Assembly: GCF_016406145.1 (NCBI RefSeq)
Contig: NZ_CP066306.1
Location: 2,356,001 to 2,420,000 of the forward strand
Length of the DNA stretch: 64,000 bases
Direction of reading: 5' to 3'
Origin: Pseudomonas putida
Lineage (GTDB): Bacteria > Pseudomonadota > Gammaproteobacteria > Pseudomonadales > Pseudomonadaceae
The notes beneath the pieces are model-generated. The model did not search any database. It was not told the origin of the DNA and saw only the letters and a program-made list of their open reading frames with translations. This document shows, piece by piece, positions 8,143 to 18,200 of the stretch (positions are counted from its first letter, which is position 1; the number at the start of each line of letters is the position of its first letter). The position numbers and the translations under genes were made by a program.

Positions 8143-9060
8143 TCAGGCGACCTGCTTCAACCAGTCCTGAATCTGTTTCAGCGTGGCCGTAGCCCCCCCA
8201 CAAACGACCACCAGCACATTCTGGTAACCGTCCAGCCTCCCGGCCTCATAAGCCAACGCCAACGCCGCCCCGCAGGCAGGCTCCACCAGCACTCGGTGGT
8301 CTGCCAGAAACCGCTCGCATGCTTCAAGCGCCGCGCGATCACTGACCAGAACACTGTGCACCGGATGCTCCTGCACGCACGCCAGGGCCTGGTCGGCAAC
8401 GCGCTTGGCGCCCAGCGAGGTCGCCACCGATGTGAGGCGCTCCAGCTCTACCGGGTGACCAGCCTGCACCGCCGCGTGCAGCGAGGCCGCCCCGTCGGTT
8501 TCCACCGCCAGCACAGGGACATCGTTCCAGTCGTTGCGCCTGAGCCCTTCGACCACGCCACTGAGCAGGCCGCCGCCGCCCACCGACAGCACCACCGCAT
8601 CGGGCTTGTACCCGGTTGCCGCAACTTCATCCACCAGGCTGGCGTGCCCGGCCCACAGCAGTGGGTCATCGAAGGGGTGAATGAAGGCATCGTCCGGCCC
8701 GACCAGTGTTTGCGCCAACGCGTTGGCCTCCTGCCACGAGCTGCCATGCACCACCACCTTGGCACCCTCCTGGTGCAACAGTTCCTTGGCGCGATCGGTG
8801 GTGGTTTCAGGCACTACCACCGTGACCGGCACACCCAGCTGGCGCCCGGCGTAGGCTACCGCCAAGCCGGCATTGCCACCGGACGAGGACACGAAGTGGC
8901 GGGCGCCCCGGGCATGGTGCACTTCGCAGGCATGGCCCACCCCACGCAGCTTGAACGAGCCACAGGGCTGAAGCGCGTCGAGCTTGAGCCAGATCGAGCG
9001 GCCAGCGGCCAGCGACAGCGGGCGGGATTCGATCAGAGGGGTGTGGATATGCAGGGTCAT
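8143..9060 (-). CDS. PLP-dependent L-serine/threonine dehydratase-like protein
   Basis: Fold-type II PLP enzyme of 305 residues. The PLP lysine is K37 in GSFKLRG, the phosphate or carboxylate loop is SSGGNAGLA, and the glycine-rich PLP phosphate loop is SVGGGGLLSG. Length and motifs fit the short, ACT-less serine dehydratases that turn serine or threonine into pyruvate or 2-oxobutyrate plus ammonia. No partner gene is adjacent. Other members of the fold, such as racemases or cysteine-synthase relatives, cannot be excluded. Confidence 0.85.
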   Translation of the reverse strand: MTLHIHTPLIESRPLSLAAGRSIWLKLDALQPCGSFKLRGVGHACEVHHARGARHFVSSSGGNAGLAVAYAGRQLGVPVTVVVPETTTDRAKELLHQEGAKVVVHGSSWQEANALAQTLVGPDDAFIHPFDDPLLWAGHASLVDEVAATGYKPDAVVLSVGGGGLLSGVVEGLRRNDWNDVPVLAVETDGAASLHAAVQAGHPVELERLTSVATSLGAKRVADQALACVQEHPVHSVLVSDRAALEACERFLADHRVLVEPACGAALALAYEAGRLDGYQNVLVVVCGGATATLKQIQDWLKQVA

Positions 9061-9149
9061 CGCGTAGCTCCATGCTTCGGGTAGGGGTCAATGGTAACGC
9101 GGGATGCCAGTTGTATGTCGTTGAATTTGTGGTGATTGCACCCTGCCTG

Positions 9150-10376
9150 TCAGCAAGCCTCAGCCACAGCGCTATTGCTGACGCTGCGCCCCAGCACCAG
9201 CACCGTGACGAACCCGCAGCCCACCAGTGCCGTGGCCAGACTCAGCAGCACCGAGCTGCCCATCTGGTCGACGATCTGCCCGCCGAAGAACGAGCCCAGC
9301 GCGATGATCACCTGGAACATGGCGACGAACAGTGGCATGCCTCGTTCGACATCCTTGGGCGCTACCACAAACATCCAGATACTGGCACAGGCCGGGAAGG
9401 CGCCGAAGGCGAAGCCCCAGAGTGCGATCAGCATCGCCGCGCCAGTCATGCCGGTGGCGAAATGGGGGAACAGGGCGGTGCTGATGCCGATCATCAACGC
9501 GACCAGCAACAGGGTGTGACGCACGCTTTGGTTGGCGGCGAAACCGGCAAAGATATTGCCCATCACCCCGGCCACGCCATAAAGCAGCAACAGCGAACCG
9601 ATGGTCGGCCCATCGAAACCGGAATTCTGTTTGAAGAAGGGCGCGACGTAGGTGTACGCGGCAAAATGCGCCAGGCCAATCAGCAATACCGCAATCAGGC
9701 CCACCCGCGCTTGTGGGTTGATGAACAGCGCCGGCAGGTCACTGATGCGGATGGCCTTGTCCGGGTTGAGCCGCGGCAGCAGCAGGATCTGCGCCAGCAG
9801 CACCGGTACGCCTACCAGGGCGGTGACCAGAAAAGTCATGCGCCAGCCCAGCAGGCCACTGAGCCAGGTGCCTACCGGCACACCCAGCACGGTTGCCAGG
9901 GTCACACCGACCATGATGATCGAGGTGGCCTGGGCAACGCCCACCCCCTTGGGTGCCAGGCGGCCGCTGAGGGCAATGGCGGTAGCCCAGAACCCGCCGA
10001 TGCTGATGCCCAGCAGCACGCGGCCGAACAGCAGCAAGTTGAAGTCGCTGGCGTAGGCCACCACCGCATTGGCAATGATCATGATCAGCGTCAGGCCGAT
10101 CAGCAGGTAGCGCCGGTCCAGGGCACCGATGCCCACCGACAGCAAGGGCGCGGCGAGGGCGGCCATGATACCGGGCAGGGTGACCATCAGGCCGGCGTGG
10201 CCTGCACTGATGCCCAGGTCACTGGCGACATCGTTCAATACGCCTACCGGCAGAAACTCGCTGGTCACCAAAGCGAAGGCACCCACGGCAACCGAGAGTA
10301 TCGCCAGCCACTGCTGTTTGACGCTTTGCTGACTGTGTTCGGGGAGGCCGCCAGGGGCCGGGCTGCTATTTGACAT
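9150..10376 (-). CDS. MFS efflux transporter, NepI/AraJ-like
   Basis: Inner-membrane major-facilitator protein of 408 residues with 12 predicted segments. The N-terminus (SVAVGAFALVTSEFLPVGVLNDVASDLGIS) and the loop DRRYLLIGLTLI are typical of the DHA1 drug or sugar efflux group that includes the purine ribonucleoside exporter NepI. The start is set at 10376 because a GGAAC ribosome site precedes it. A longer frame reaches 10544, but its extra 56 residues are Arg/Pro-rich and unlike the family. Substrate unknown. Confidence 0.85.
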   Translation of the reverse strand: MSNSSPAPGGLPEHSQQSVKQQWLAILSVAVGAFALVTSEFLPVGVLNDVASDLGISAGHAGLMVTLPGIMAALAAPLLSVGIGALDRRYLLIGLTLIMIIANAVVAYASDFNLLLFGRVLLGISIGGFWATAIALSGRLAPKGVGVAQATSIIMVGVTLATVLGVPVGTWLSGLLGWRMTFLVTALVGVPVLLAQILLLPRLNPDKAIRISDLPALFINPQARVGLIAVLLIGLAHFAAYTYVAPFFKQNSGFDGPTIGSLLLLYGVAGVMGNIFAGFAANQSVRHTLLLVALMIGISTALFPHFATGMTGAAMLIALWGFAFGAFPACASIWMFVVAPKDVERGMPLFVAMFQVIIALGSFFGGQIVDQMGSSVLLSLATALVGCGFVTVLVLGRSVSNSAVAEAC

Positions 10377-10705
10377 GGTGCGGGGTTCCAGAGGGGAATG
10401 TCGCCTTGAGCAGGCGCGTGGAGCGGGGAGAATTCGGGGAGGAGTATACGGGGCCTGTCTGCCACGCCGACAGGCGGGTCTTTCGATAGTGATCATCAGT
10501 GCGATTGATGTCGGACCCTGGCTGGGCAGCGGCCTGTGACGCAATGCAGCTTACACTGCGCATGTCGGACGCATTTGCCCTTACGGGGCTGCGGTGCGCC
10601 GATTGACGTTGCCCCCAAGCGCAATCGGTCCGATATAACCCTGTTCCCGGACAGGAAGGCGCACACTCGAAACAGCCCAGGACTTCTGGGCGTTGAGAGG
10701 TGCGT
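10377..10705. other. 329-bp stretch without a recognisable gene
   Basis: Divergent intergenic region between the MFS gene and a small acidic protein gene. The only structure I see is an inverted repeat at 10599-10628 with arms CCGATTG and CAATCGG plus an inner TTG/CAA match. No convincing promoter or RNA gene was recognised. Confidence 0.5.
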
Positions 10706-10957
10706 ATGACCACTGGCAAGCGCTTCACGGATAACGATGCCCCAGGTGCCAAACCCCATGAGGACGCAGACTGGCCAACCGGGGAAGACGACGAGGACAG
10801 TGAGCAGGACGAGCGCTCCAAAGCACAAGACCGCGATGACTCTGTGGATGAGCAGGTGCGCAAGGAGAGCGAAAGAGGTTCGGGTCGCCCGGACCCGTCC
10901 AGGGCCTCTGAAGCTGAACGGTACAGCTATCAGCCATGGCAAAAGATGAAGCCGTGA
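10706..10957 (+). CDS. small acidic hydrophilic protein of unknown function
   Basis: The 83-residue protein is very rich in Asp, Glu, Lys, Arg and Ser, with no hydrophobic core and no signal. It is probably disordered (middle part EDDEDSEQDERSKAQDRDD). The ATG at 10706 is preferred over the in-frame GTG at 10700 because the GAGAGG ribosome site lies just before it. A terminator hairpin follows. I do not recognise a family; composition and neighbours suggest a stress-related role, which is inference only. Confidence 0.6.
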   Translation: MTTGKRFTDNDAPGAKPHEDADWPTGEDDEDSEQDERSKAQDRDDSVDEQVRKESERGSGRPDPSRASEAERYSYQPWQKMKP

Positions 10958-10965
10958 TTACGCCG

Positions 10966-10993
10966 CCCAGGGGGCAAGGCGCCCCCGGGTTTC
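10966..10993 (+). terminator. probable Rho-independent terminator
   Basis: GC-rich hairpin (CCC-A-GGGGGC, loop AAGGC, GCCCCCGGG) followed by TTT, just after the small acidic protein gene. Confidence 0.6.
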
Positions 10994-11066
10994 TGGCTGG
11001 CTGACTGCTTCACACCGGCGCCTGCTGCGCAGGTTCCCACAACCAGGCGCCCGGTCTGCAGGTGTC

Positions 11067-11333
11067 TCAGTGTTTGTCGGTGAAGTGGTGAGGGTAAAGC
11101 ACCCGATCCAGCTCCAGCTTTTCCGCATCACCCACGCGCTTGCGTACTTCCGCGTAGAACTGCTGGCTCTGGTTCTGGAACCTGATGTAATTGCGGGTAC
11201 AGGCCTTCAGTGCTGAGCTGAGTTGCTTGCCCGTCAGTCCCTGTGCGCGCTTTTGTGAGGCGAGATAGGCCTGCCAGCTGTTTTCCACCTGCTGCAGCCC
11301 CTGAGCGAGCGCTGTTGTCTCGATTGTCGCCAT
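11067..11333 (-). CDS. hypothetical protein, 88 residues
   Basis: Small, mostly helical, soluble protein (MATIETTALAQGLQQVENSW, later QLSSALKACTRNYIRFQNQ). No signal peptide or membrane segment is evident. It lies downstream of the Crp/Fnr regulator gene on the same strand. I do not recognise the family. Confidence 0.6.
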   Translation of the reverse strand: MATIETTALAQGLQQVENSWQAYLASQKRAQGLTGKQLSSALKACTRNYIRFQNQSQQFYAEVRKRVGDAEKLELDRVLYPHHFTDKH

Positions 11334-11474
11334 TGCTGCACCCTCTTTGAGCGTTTAACGGCCCGTCGGTGTGGATCGCCCGAGCGACGATGGACATGCA
11401 AAGCTGTGCCGAGCACTGGTGTGGCTCGCAGACCCGAGCTTAGCCTGTTTTCCCGGGGGCGCCTGCTCCGGGCG

Positions 11475-12206
11475 CTAAACGGCGGTGGGCGCCAGAGGCA
11501 GGTAGGGCAGCAGCCGTTCGGTCTCCTTCTTCACCACGGCGTAGCATTCGCAGCTCAGCTGCTCCAGGCGTACCCTGTCCAGTACCCGGATATGGCCGCG
11601 GTTGTACTCGATCACACCTAGCCGCTGCAGCTTGCCAGCGGCATCGGTCACCCCCTCGCGACGCACGCCCAGCATGTTGGCGATCAGCTCCTGGGTCATG
11701 CGCAGCTGGTCGCCCGGCAGGCGGTCCAGCGACAGCAGCAGCCAGCGGCAAAGTTGCTGGTCGATGGAGTGATGGCGGTTGCAGACCGCCGTCTGCGCCA
11801 TCTGGGTAATCAGGGCCTGGGTGTAGCGCAGCATCAGCATCATCAGCTCGCCATGGCGATTGAATTCGTCCTTGAGCTGCTGGCCTGGCAGGCGATAGCC
11901 ATGCCCTGCGCTTTGCACGATCGCACGGCTGGGAGTGCTTTCACCACCCATGAACACGGCGATGCCGACCAGCCCTTCATTGCCCACCACCGAGATCTCG
12001 GCAGAGGCGCCGTTTTCCATGACGTACAACAGTGAAACGATCGCATCGACAGGAAAGTAGACATGACGCAAGGTATCACCGGATTCGTAGAGCGCTTGGC
12101 CCAACGCCAGGTCCACCCGTTCCAGGTGTGGCTCCAGGCGGCCCAGGACCTGCTCGGAGAGGGCGGCCAGCAGGTAATTGTGTTGCGGATCTGGCACCGA
12201 TTGCAT
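11475..12206 (-). CDS. Crp/Fnr-family transcriptional regulator
   Basis: A cyclic-nucleotide-binding-like beta-roll (about 20-130, with VYFPVDAIVSLLYVMENGASAEISVVGNEGLVGIAVFMGG) is followed by a long dimer helix and a C-terminal helix-turn-helix (RMTQELIANMLGVRREGVTDAAGKLQ). No Fnr-type N-terminal cysteines are seen. The start is uncertain: ATG 12206 gives 243 residues, ATG 12218 gives four more, and no clear ribosome site separates them. A longer frame reaches 12323, inside the glucan synthase gene, and is rejected on composition. It follows the glucan synthase on the same strand by 55 bases. Confidence 0.85.
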   Translation of the reverse strand: MQSVPDPQHNYLLAALSEQVLGRLEPHLERVDLALGQALYESGDTLRHVYFPVDAIVSLLYVMENGASAEISVVGNEGLVGIAVFMGGESTPSRAIVQSAGHGYRLPGQQLKDEFNRHGELMMLMLRYTQALITQMAQTAVCNRHHSIDQQLCRWLLLSLDRLPGDQLRMTQELIANMLGVRREGVTDAAGKLQRLGVIEYNRGHIRVLDRVRLEQLSCECYAVVKKETERLLPYLPLAPTAV

Positions 12207-12261
12207 GCGCGGGACCATCCAGGGCAGCGGTTGTCGCAACAAGCGTAGCCCAGCAGGCGGA

Positions 12262-15200
12262 TCAGGCGATGGGCAAGGGCGACGGTTGGTACTGGGCGAT
12301 GACGTGGTGAAGCATGCCGTCATCGCTCAAGGCCAGGCTGGCCTGTTCCTGCACCTGGCCGTCCAGGCTGAGGGTCAGGTCCGCGCCGCCAGCATTGCGC
12401 ACTTCAATGCGGTAGTGCGTGCTGCCGAAACGGTAATGCAAGGTGTAGCCGGGCCAGTCCGCCGGCAGCAGTGGTTGTATGCGCAAGGTATCGCCGCAGC
12501 GCTTGAGGCCCAGCAGGCTCTCGACGATCAACCGGTACATCCAGCCGGCCGACCCGGTGTACCAGCTCCAGCCGCCACGCCCTACGTGGGGCGCCAGGGC
12601 GTAGACATCTGCGGCCATGACATAGGGTTCGACCTTGTAAGTGTCGATCAGCCCCTCACTGCCCTGGCGCACCGGGTTGATCAGGCGCAGCAGCTCCCAG
12701 GCCTTGCCGGCATTGCCCATCTGGGCATACGCCATGCCCGCCCATATTGCCGCGTGGGTGTACTGTCCGCCATTCTCACGCACCCCTGGCAGGTAACCCT
12801 TGATGTAGCCAGGGTCCAGGCTGCCGCGGTCGAACGGCGGGTCGAGCAGTTTGACGATGCCCAGGTCGCGGCGCACCAAATGCTGCCCAAGGGCGGTCAT
12901 GGCAGCGCTGGCGCGCTCGGGGGCGGCGACCCCGCTAAGCACAGCCCAGCTCTGCGTGAGGGAGTCGATACGGCATTCCTGGTTGCTCGCTGACCCCAGT
13001 ACCTGGCCATCGTCGAACCATGCCCGGCGGTACCATTGGCCGTCCCAGGCATGCTGCTCAAGGTTTTCGGCCAGGGCGGCGGCCTGGTGTGTGCAGCGCA
13101 TCGCAAAGGCGCTATCGCCTTGGTGCAAGGCAACGCTGGCGAACGCGCGCAGCACTTTATGCCCGAAGAAGCCCAGCCACACGCTTTCGCCCCGCCCCTG
13201 TTCGCCGACGCGATTCATGCCGTCGTTCCAGTCGCCACTGCCCATCAGCGGCAGGCCGTGAACCCCGCACTGCAGAGCGTGCCCAAGGGCGCGCTGGCAG
13301 TGTTGGTACAGGTTCTCGACCAGGCTCGAGTGGGTTGGCAGGTCGTAATACGACTCTTCACCGGCATTGAGCGCACGCCCCTCCAGGTAGCCGACCGGTT
13401 CGTCCAGCACCGTGTGGTCACCGGTCACCGTGACGTAGCGGCAGGTCGCAAGCGGTAGCCACAGCAGGTCGTCCGAACAGCGGGTGCGCACCCCACGCTG
13501 CAGGGGCGGATGCCACCAGTGCTGCACATCGCCTTCTACATACTGGTGAGCGGCGCAGGCAAGCAGGTGTAGGCGTGCCGCCGCTGGCGCCGCGTGGAGC
13601 ATGGCCATACTGTCCTGCAACTGGTCGCGAAAACCGAACGCCCCCCCTGACTGGTAGAAGCCGCTGCGCGCCCAGAAGCGGCAGGCAATCACTTGGTACA
13701 TCAACCAGCCATTGGCCAGGACATCCAGCGCAGGTTCCGGGGTTTCGAGCTGCACGGTGCCCAAGGTCTCGCGCCAATAAGCCTGCACTTTGTCGAACTC
13801 GTTCATGGCCGCACGCAAACCCCGATATTGCTGTACACAGCGGCTGGCGGCCTTGGCATCGTGTTCGGCGCCCAGGCGAAACACCACTTCACGGCTTTCG
13901 CCCGCCGCCAGCAGCAGGCTGGCCTGCAGTGCTGCGCACGGGTCCAGCCCACCACCGGTGCGCCCCGACAGCCTTGCCTGACGCAGGCCCGCCGGGTGCT
14001 GGCTGTCGCCGTTGCGGCCGAGGAATTCGCTGCGGTCACAGGTGACGCCGTGCGCTGGCAGGTCGCAATCGAGAAACGCCACGTGCCCGCAGAACTCGAT
14101 GTTATAGGCGTTGCGGGCAAACAAGGCGCCGCTGACCGGGTCGATCTCGCTGACCACGTGCATCGCCGATTTACTGCGTAGGTCACCCAGAACCCACTCC
14201 ACGAAGCAGGTCACGGTCAACCTCCGCTCCCGCTCCGAGCGGTTGTGCAGTTTGAGCCTGCAGAACTTGACCGGTGCCTCTTGCGCGACATGCATCCACA
14301 ACTCACTGTCCAGCTGGTCATCGGCGTACTCGAATACGCTGTAGCCAAAGCCGTGGCGGGTACGGTAGCGGCCAGGGCCGGGGCAGGGTTGCGGGGTGGG
14401 CGACCAGTAGTGGCCGCTGTCTTCGTCACGCAGGTAGAAGGCTTCGCCGCTCGGGTCGGCGACCGGGTCGTTGTACCAGGGTGTCAGCCGGTATTCGTGG
14501 GCGTTTTCGCTCCAGGTGTAGGCACTGCCCGCTTCTGACACCACGCTGCCGAACCGCGGGTTGGCCAGGACATTGACCCATGGTGCGGGCGTAGGTCGGC
14601 CGGCGATGTGCGTAATGACATACTCGCGGCCGTCGGCACTGAAGCCGCCATAGGGATTGGCAAGCAGCAGGGCGGGGGCGTCTGCCAGCGCATCACTGCT
14701 GGCCTTGGGCCGGAGGGCGGCGAGCACCGGCTCGAAGGCGGCAGGCGCAGGCGCATGGCGCCGGTGATGCAGTTGTTCGGCCAGGGTGCCACGGCTGTCG
14801 CTGAGCACCAGCCTGGCCACCGACAGTGTCAGTACCCGATCTTCCTCGGACAACTGTTGCGCAGGCCGCACGAAGATGCCGCCCGGGCGGTCGAGCAGCG
14901 CGGCTTCGCTGCCGGAGGTGACGATGCCGATGATCAGTTCCTGCAACTGCTGGCGGTAGCCGGCCTGGTCTTCGTTCCAGATCACCAGGTCCAGTACCAG
15001 GCCTTTCTGCCGCCAGTAGGCATGGGCAAGGACCATTTGCCTGACCAACTGGATGTTGGCCAGATCGCCGATCTGCACCAGCACGATCGGCAGGTCCCCC
15101 GACAGCCCCTGGCCCCACAGCCCGGACTGGCTGCGGCGGTTGCTCGCCAGCAGGGCGCTGCCGGCGCGCAGCATTGCATTGGGGTAGATGACCGATGCGG

Positions 15201-18200
15201 CCATGTGCTCGAACAGCCGTGCATCTGCCAGCGAGCCGTTAAGCTGGCGCAACAGCACCTGGCTGTGTGGCCAGGCCAGTTCGAACACCCGGTCGGCCAA
15301 ATGGCGGTCGCGGTACTTGGCAATCTGCTGCAGGCACGCATCACGGCTGTCGGCCACACCGGTGGCCAGGTCGACCGTTGCTGTCTGGCCTGGCGCCAGG
15401 GTGATGCGGCAGCGGATCGCGATGATCGGGTCAAGCACCGGACCGGCACTGCCAGACAGCGCTTCGGCTTGCCGGTCCAGTGCCGCCGGAGCCCTCAGGC
15501 TGCGGCCCCGGCCGATGAAACGGGCGCGGTCGGTCTCATAGGAAATGGCGTCGATATCAACCCCATGCACCGCCAGCACATGGCACATCCAGGGCGCGGC
15601 CTCCAGCATCGCGCGCGGTCGTCGGGTGCAGAGAATGGCCTGCAGCGGGCGGACCAGCTCGGTCTGCACGAACAGCTTGCTGAAGGCCGGATGCAGCGCA
15701 TCGCTCAGGGCTGGCGCCAGTACCACCTCGGCGTAGCTGGTCAGCTCCAGGGTGCGGGGCGCTTCGCCGTGGTTGGTCAGGTGCAGCCGGCGCAGTTCGA
15801 TGTCGTCTTCAGGGGATACGGCAATTTCAGTGTGGCAGTCGAAATCGCGTTCGCGCACGCGAAACTCCGCCCGGCCATCGCTGAATATCGCTTCCTGGTT
15901 ATAGGTGCGGCGCTGTGTCGGTTGATAAGTCGTGGACCAATATGCGCCGCTGGCGACATCGCGCAGGTAGCAGAAGCTGCCCAGGGCATCGCCGGTGGCG
16001 TCTTCGCGCCAACGGGTGACAGCCAGGTTGTCATGGTGACTGTAACCACTGCCGACATGGTTGATCATGACGTGGTAGTGGCCGTTGGAGAGCAACTGCA
16101 CTGCCGGGTGCCGGCGGTTCGGTTCACTGAATACCCGCAGCCGGGTTTCGCAGCTTGGGTCTGCGCTGTCTTGCGCCGGTGCCTGGAGGGTATGCAAATA
16201 CGGCGCAGCGGTTTTCGGCACGCGCTCCTGAAGCAGCAGCATGCTCGCTTGAAACTGTGGGTCGCAGGCGAAGCGACGTTGCATGGGCAGGTTCAGCAGT
16301 ACTGCAGTCAGGGCAAGGAAACTCATGCCCTGGTGGTGCGCCATGAACGAGCGGATGACCACAGCGTCCTGCCCGGGGGGCAGACGCGCCTCGCTGTAGT
16401 CTACCGCTTCGTACAGTCCAAACCGGCCTGCGACGCCCAATGCGCACAGCCGCTGCAGGTTTTTGCAGGCCGCGGCTGGCGCTACCATCAGCGCCAGCGC
16501 GCTGGCGTAGGGTGCAATCACGCGCTCCTCGCCCAGGCCGCGCTTGAGGCCCAGGCCCGGTACGCCGAACGCCCGGTACTGGTAGTTGAATTGAGCGTCC
16601 AGCGCATTGTAGGCAGATTCTGAAACACCCCACGGGATGCCCAGCAGGTGGCCATGTTCGATTTGTCGTTTGACTGCTGCCTGGCAGGTCTGGTCGAGCA
16701 AAGTCCCTTCATAGTTGGGCATGACCAATAGCGGCATCAGGTACTCGAACATGGAGCCGGACCAGGACAGCAGTACAGGCACACCGGCATTGCTGGTCAG
16801 CAACCGCCCCAGCGCGAACCAACTGTCCTGAGGCGCCTGGCCTTGGGCAATGAGCACGAAATTGGTCAGGCGCATCTCTGATGCCAGCAGGTCGTAGAAC
16901 GCCGTATCGAGGCGGTGCTCATCGGCGTTGTAGCCGATGGCGAACAGGTCGCGCTGGCTGTCGTAGAGGAAACTGAAGTCCATGTTGACCAGCCGGGTGA
17001 TGCGCAATGCCAAGTGTTGCGCCTGGTCGATGCGCTGGCGGGCGAGGGTGCGGACCTTGACCACTGCGGGGCGGTCAGCTGCCGGCCACGTGGCGGGGTC
17101 CAGCTCCGTCATTTGCCGCCAGTTCAAGCTGTGCTCCGGAGCCTGCTCATCGCCAGCAGGCAGTTGCAGAGCCTCTAGCTCATCGGCCAGGTCCAGGCAC
17201 TGGCGCAACAGCGCTTGCAGCCAGAACGCGCACTCATCGGTCGCCCCCTCTTCAGCCTGCGGTGCTGCGTATTTACCGATCAGGCCCTGCAATTGCCCGC
17301 AAAGCAGCGCCATCAGCGCAGCCGTCGGCGCTTGTTCTCGCTCCAGGGCTTGCCATGCTTCCTGGCGCAGCGCCTGTATTTCGGCAGTGTCACGGCCGGC
17401 TTGGGTGAATGCTTCGTGCAGGATATCGAGAGTATCGAGCAGCCCGCGGGTGACCTGGCGGCCCGGCGCCGGGGCCTCTGCCATCGCCAACAGGCCGGGC
17501 CTGAGCGTCAGCAGCAGCGCAGCCAGGTTGCCGCTGTCCACCGATGACACATACAACGGCGGCAGCGGTTTGAGGGCTTGGGTGTCGTACCAGTTGTAGA
17601 AATGCCCCTTGTAGCGCTCCAGGCCATCCATGCTGTCGAACATGCACGTCAGGCGCTCGAACAGACGGCCGGCAGACAGATAGCCGAAGTCGTGTGCCGC
17701 CAGGTGCGACAGTAATGCCATGCCCATGTTGGTGGGGGAGGTGCGGTGCGCCACACTGGCATAGGGCGGTTCCTGCAGGTTGTCGGGTGGCAGCCAGTTG
17801 TCGGCAGGGCTTACGTGCTGCTCGAAGAACGCCCAGTTGCGCCGGGCCAGGCGGTGCAGAAAACACAGGTCCCCGGCCGATGGTGTGAACACGCTGCGAA
17901 CCTGCGCGCGGCTGAGCCACCAGGCCAGCGCCGGGCCGAGCAGCCAAAGTGCGAGAACTGGTGAGGCCAACAGCAGGGTCGCGGGCTGCAACGCCAACAA
18001 ACCCGCCAGCGTCAGCGCCAAGGCCGGTTGCAGCCATTGCTCGCGATAGACCGCCTGCAGGGTATCGGCGCTGCTGCGTTCCTCTGCTTGCGAGGGGTTC
18101 CATTGCAGCAAGCGGCGCTTGCTCACCGCAAGGCGCCACACGGTGCGGGCGATGGCATCCAGGCTGTAGCCGGCCTCGAAAGGTAGCCATGCCAACGATA

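Noticed and set aside
9072..10373. 433-codon plus-strand frame opposite the MFS gene
   Set aside because: Very rich in His, Gln and Gly with no hydrophobic segments, while the minus strand gives a clean 12-helix transporter.
14608..16623. 671-codon open frame on the plus strand
   Set aside because: It lies wholly antisense to the glucan synthase and has the His/Gln/Gly/Arg-rich composition of a shadow frame in GC-rich DNA, with no family motif.
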